Source of the DNA: Shouchella rhizosphaerae
Lineage (GTDB): Bacteria; Bacillota; Bacilli; Bacillales; Bacillaceae_D
Assembly: GCF_900142675.1 (NCBI RefSeq)
Contig: NZ_FRBS01000002.1
Coordinates: forward strand, 124,001 to 188,000
Length of the DNA stretch: 64,000 bases
Reading direction: 5' to 3'
Of the stretch, positions 63,001 through 64,000 are shown one piece after another. Below the pieces are notes generated by a model. It saw only the letters and a program-made list of their open reading frames with translations, did not search any database and was not told the origin of the DNA. Each line of letters begins with the position of its first letter. The first letter of the stretch is position 1. A program made the position numbers and the translations under genes.

Positions 63001-64000
63001 ATGGCAAGTTCAGTGATAGAACGGCTGCGTCAAGACCGCGCCGCGCATTTAGAAGAATTGAGTGCATTTTTAAAAATTCCAAGCATTAGCTCCATTTCCG
63101 AGCATAAGGAAGACATCCGTGCTGCAGCAGAATGGTTGAAGCAAGCGTTTCTTCAGGCAAAAATGGAGAAAGTGGAAATCATTGAAACGAAAAAGCATCC
63201 TATCGTTTATGCAGAGTGGCTTGATGCAGGGCCAGAGGCAAAAACGATATTGATTTATGGCCATTACGATGTTCAGCCAGTTGACCCTTTGCATTTATGG
63301 GAAACGGAACCGTTTGAGCCGACTGTTCGCGATGGCAAGCTTTATGCCCGTGGGGCTAGTGATGACAAGGGTCAAGTGTTCATGCATTTGAAAGCGGTGC
63401 AAACGATGCTTGAAGTAGAAGGGACGTTGCCGTTTAACGTCAAATTTTTAATTGAGGGCGAAGAAGAGATTGGTTCGCCTAATCTTGATGAATTTGTAGC
63501 GAACGAGAAAGAGCGTTTAGCTGCCGACGTGTTGCTTATTTCCGATACGACGATGCTTGAAGCAGGCAAACCGGCTATCTGTTCGGGGCTGCGTGGCATT
63601 GCTGCGTTAGAAATCCGCGTAAAAGGGGCAAAAGGCGACTTGCACTCTGGCCTGTATGGAGGCGCTGTACAAAATGCCTTGCATGCCCTTGTTCAATTGC
63701 TCGCTTCGATGCGCGATGAGAACGGAAAAATCACGATTGACGGCTTTTATGAAGGGATTGAAATCCCTTCTGCAGAAGAAATGGAAAGCATCAAGGCGTT
63801 AGGAAGCGGAGAAGAGGCGCTAAAAGAGGAGCTTGGTGTCAATGAACTGTTCGGAGAGAAAGGGTATACAGCCCGAGAGCGCACGTGGATTCGGCCGACG
63901 CTTGAATTAAACGGCGTCTATGGCGGTTTCCAAGGGGAAGGTGTCAAAACGGTGATTCCAGCGGAAGCAACCGCGAAAATCACATGCCGCTTAGTGCCGG
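63001..64000 (+). CDS. M20 family dipeptidase (cut by window end)
   Basis: At least 333 residues with the M20 metal-site motifs in order: Y-G-H-Y-D-V-Q-P-V-D-P (near residue 87), G-A-S-D-D-K-G-Q (near 118) and E-G-E-E-E-I-G-S (near 153). This subgroup (CNDP/PepV-like peptidases) cleaves dipeptides or Xaa-peptides with two zinc ions. The region D-L-H-S-G-L-Y-G-G starts the lid domain. The frame is open at the window end, so the C-terminal metal ligand is missing only because of the edge. ATG 63001 follows GGGGTG. Confidence 0.92.
   Translation, partial: MASSVIERLRQDRAAHLEELSAFLKIPSISSISEHKEDIRAAAEWLKQAFLQAKMEKVEIIETKKHPIVYAEWLDAGPEAKTILIYGHYDVQPVDPLHLWETEPFEPTVRDGKLYARGASDDKGQVFMHLKAVQTMLEVEGTLPFNVKFLIEGEEEIGSPNLDEFVANEKERLAADVLLISDTTMLEAGKPAICSGLRGIAALEIRVKGAKGDLHSGLYGGAVQNALHALVQLLASMRDENGKITIDGFYEGIEIPSAEEMESIKALGSGEEALKEELGVNELFGEKGYTARERTWIRPTLELNGVYGGFQGEGVKTVIPAEATAKITCRLVP

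Overview
The window reads as chromosomal DNA of a low-to-mid-GC Bacillaceae. Gene content (a thrZ-type threonyl-tRNA synthetase behind tandem T-boxes, a MalK/MalR-like two-component system beside a dicarboxylate transporter, a Zur-box alternative S14, MurB, BrnQ), strong AGGAGG-type ribosome binding sites and frequent TTG/GTG starts fit an alkaliphilic Bacillus such as Shouchella (Bacillus) clausii. The species name is inference. No rRNA, tRNA, CRISPR array or intact insertion sequence was seen.

Layout. 1-900: zinc-limitation pair (CobW-type GTPase tail, Zur box, zinc-free S14). 900-1285: intergenic DNA dense with hairpins. 1285-8933: MutS2-like ATPase without Smr domain, DegV, YdcF-like protein, a PadR/DUF1129 pair with a 41-bp palindromic operator on its promoter, several small proteins and a CynX-type exporter. 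9168-12667: a tightly overlapping operon with an OmpR-type two-component system flanked by two lipoproteins. 12764-21730: mostly metabolic and transport genes (DUF1259, PCD, NSS symporter, methyltransferase, MFS, a frameshifted SdpI gene, BrnQ, CHY zinc finger, nucleoside hydrolase). 21887-26687: NUDIX, then a CitA/CitB-type two-component system and its probable DASS dicarboxylate transporter with a candidate cre site. 26864-30341: an ABC ATPase that has lost most catalytic motifs, an FtsX-like permease and a lipoprotein. 30475-33922: gene decay (a hybrid kinase without its sensor and first phospho-acceptor histidine, and a peptidoglycan-binding pseudogene).

34002-36461: stand-alone RibD, a GNAT enzyme and a lipoprotein. 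36733-41626 is the most interesting segment. It is a minus-strand cassette with three tandem paralogous membrane-anchored proteins, a protein with an N-terminal lipase-like domain and helical C-terminus, and a small partner. Decayed lipase-gene starts lie downstream of the extra paralogs and a fourth paralog remnant lies upstream. I read this as an antibacterial lipase toxin, probably exported by a type VII system in the manner of staphylococcal TslA, with an amplified immunity array.

41806-48074: accessory genes (GyrI-like protein, thrZ with two T-boxes, frameshifted GrpB, DUF2268 metalloprotein with a MerR/TipAS regulator, small membrane protein). 48575-64000: core-like genes (diacylglycerol kinase, YetF, flavin reductase, MurB, ABC exporter, catalase, DinB, MFS, nicotinate phosphoribosyltransferase with an added zinc-ribbon-like N-terminus, chemoreceptor, Eis-like acetyltransferase, and an M20 dipeptidase cut by the window edge).
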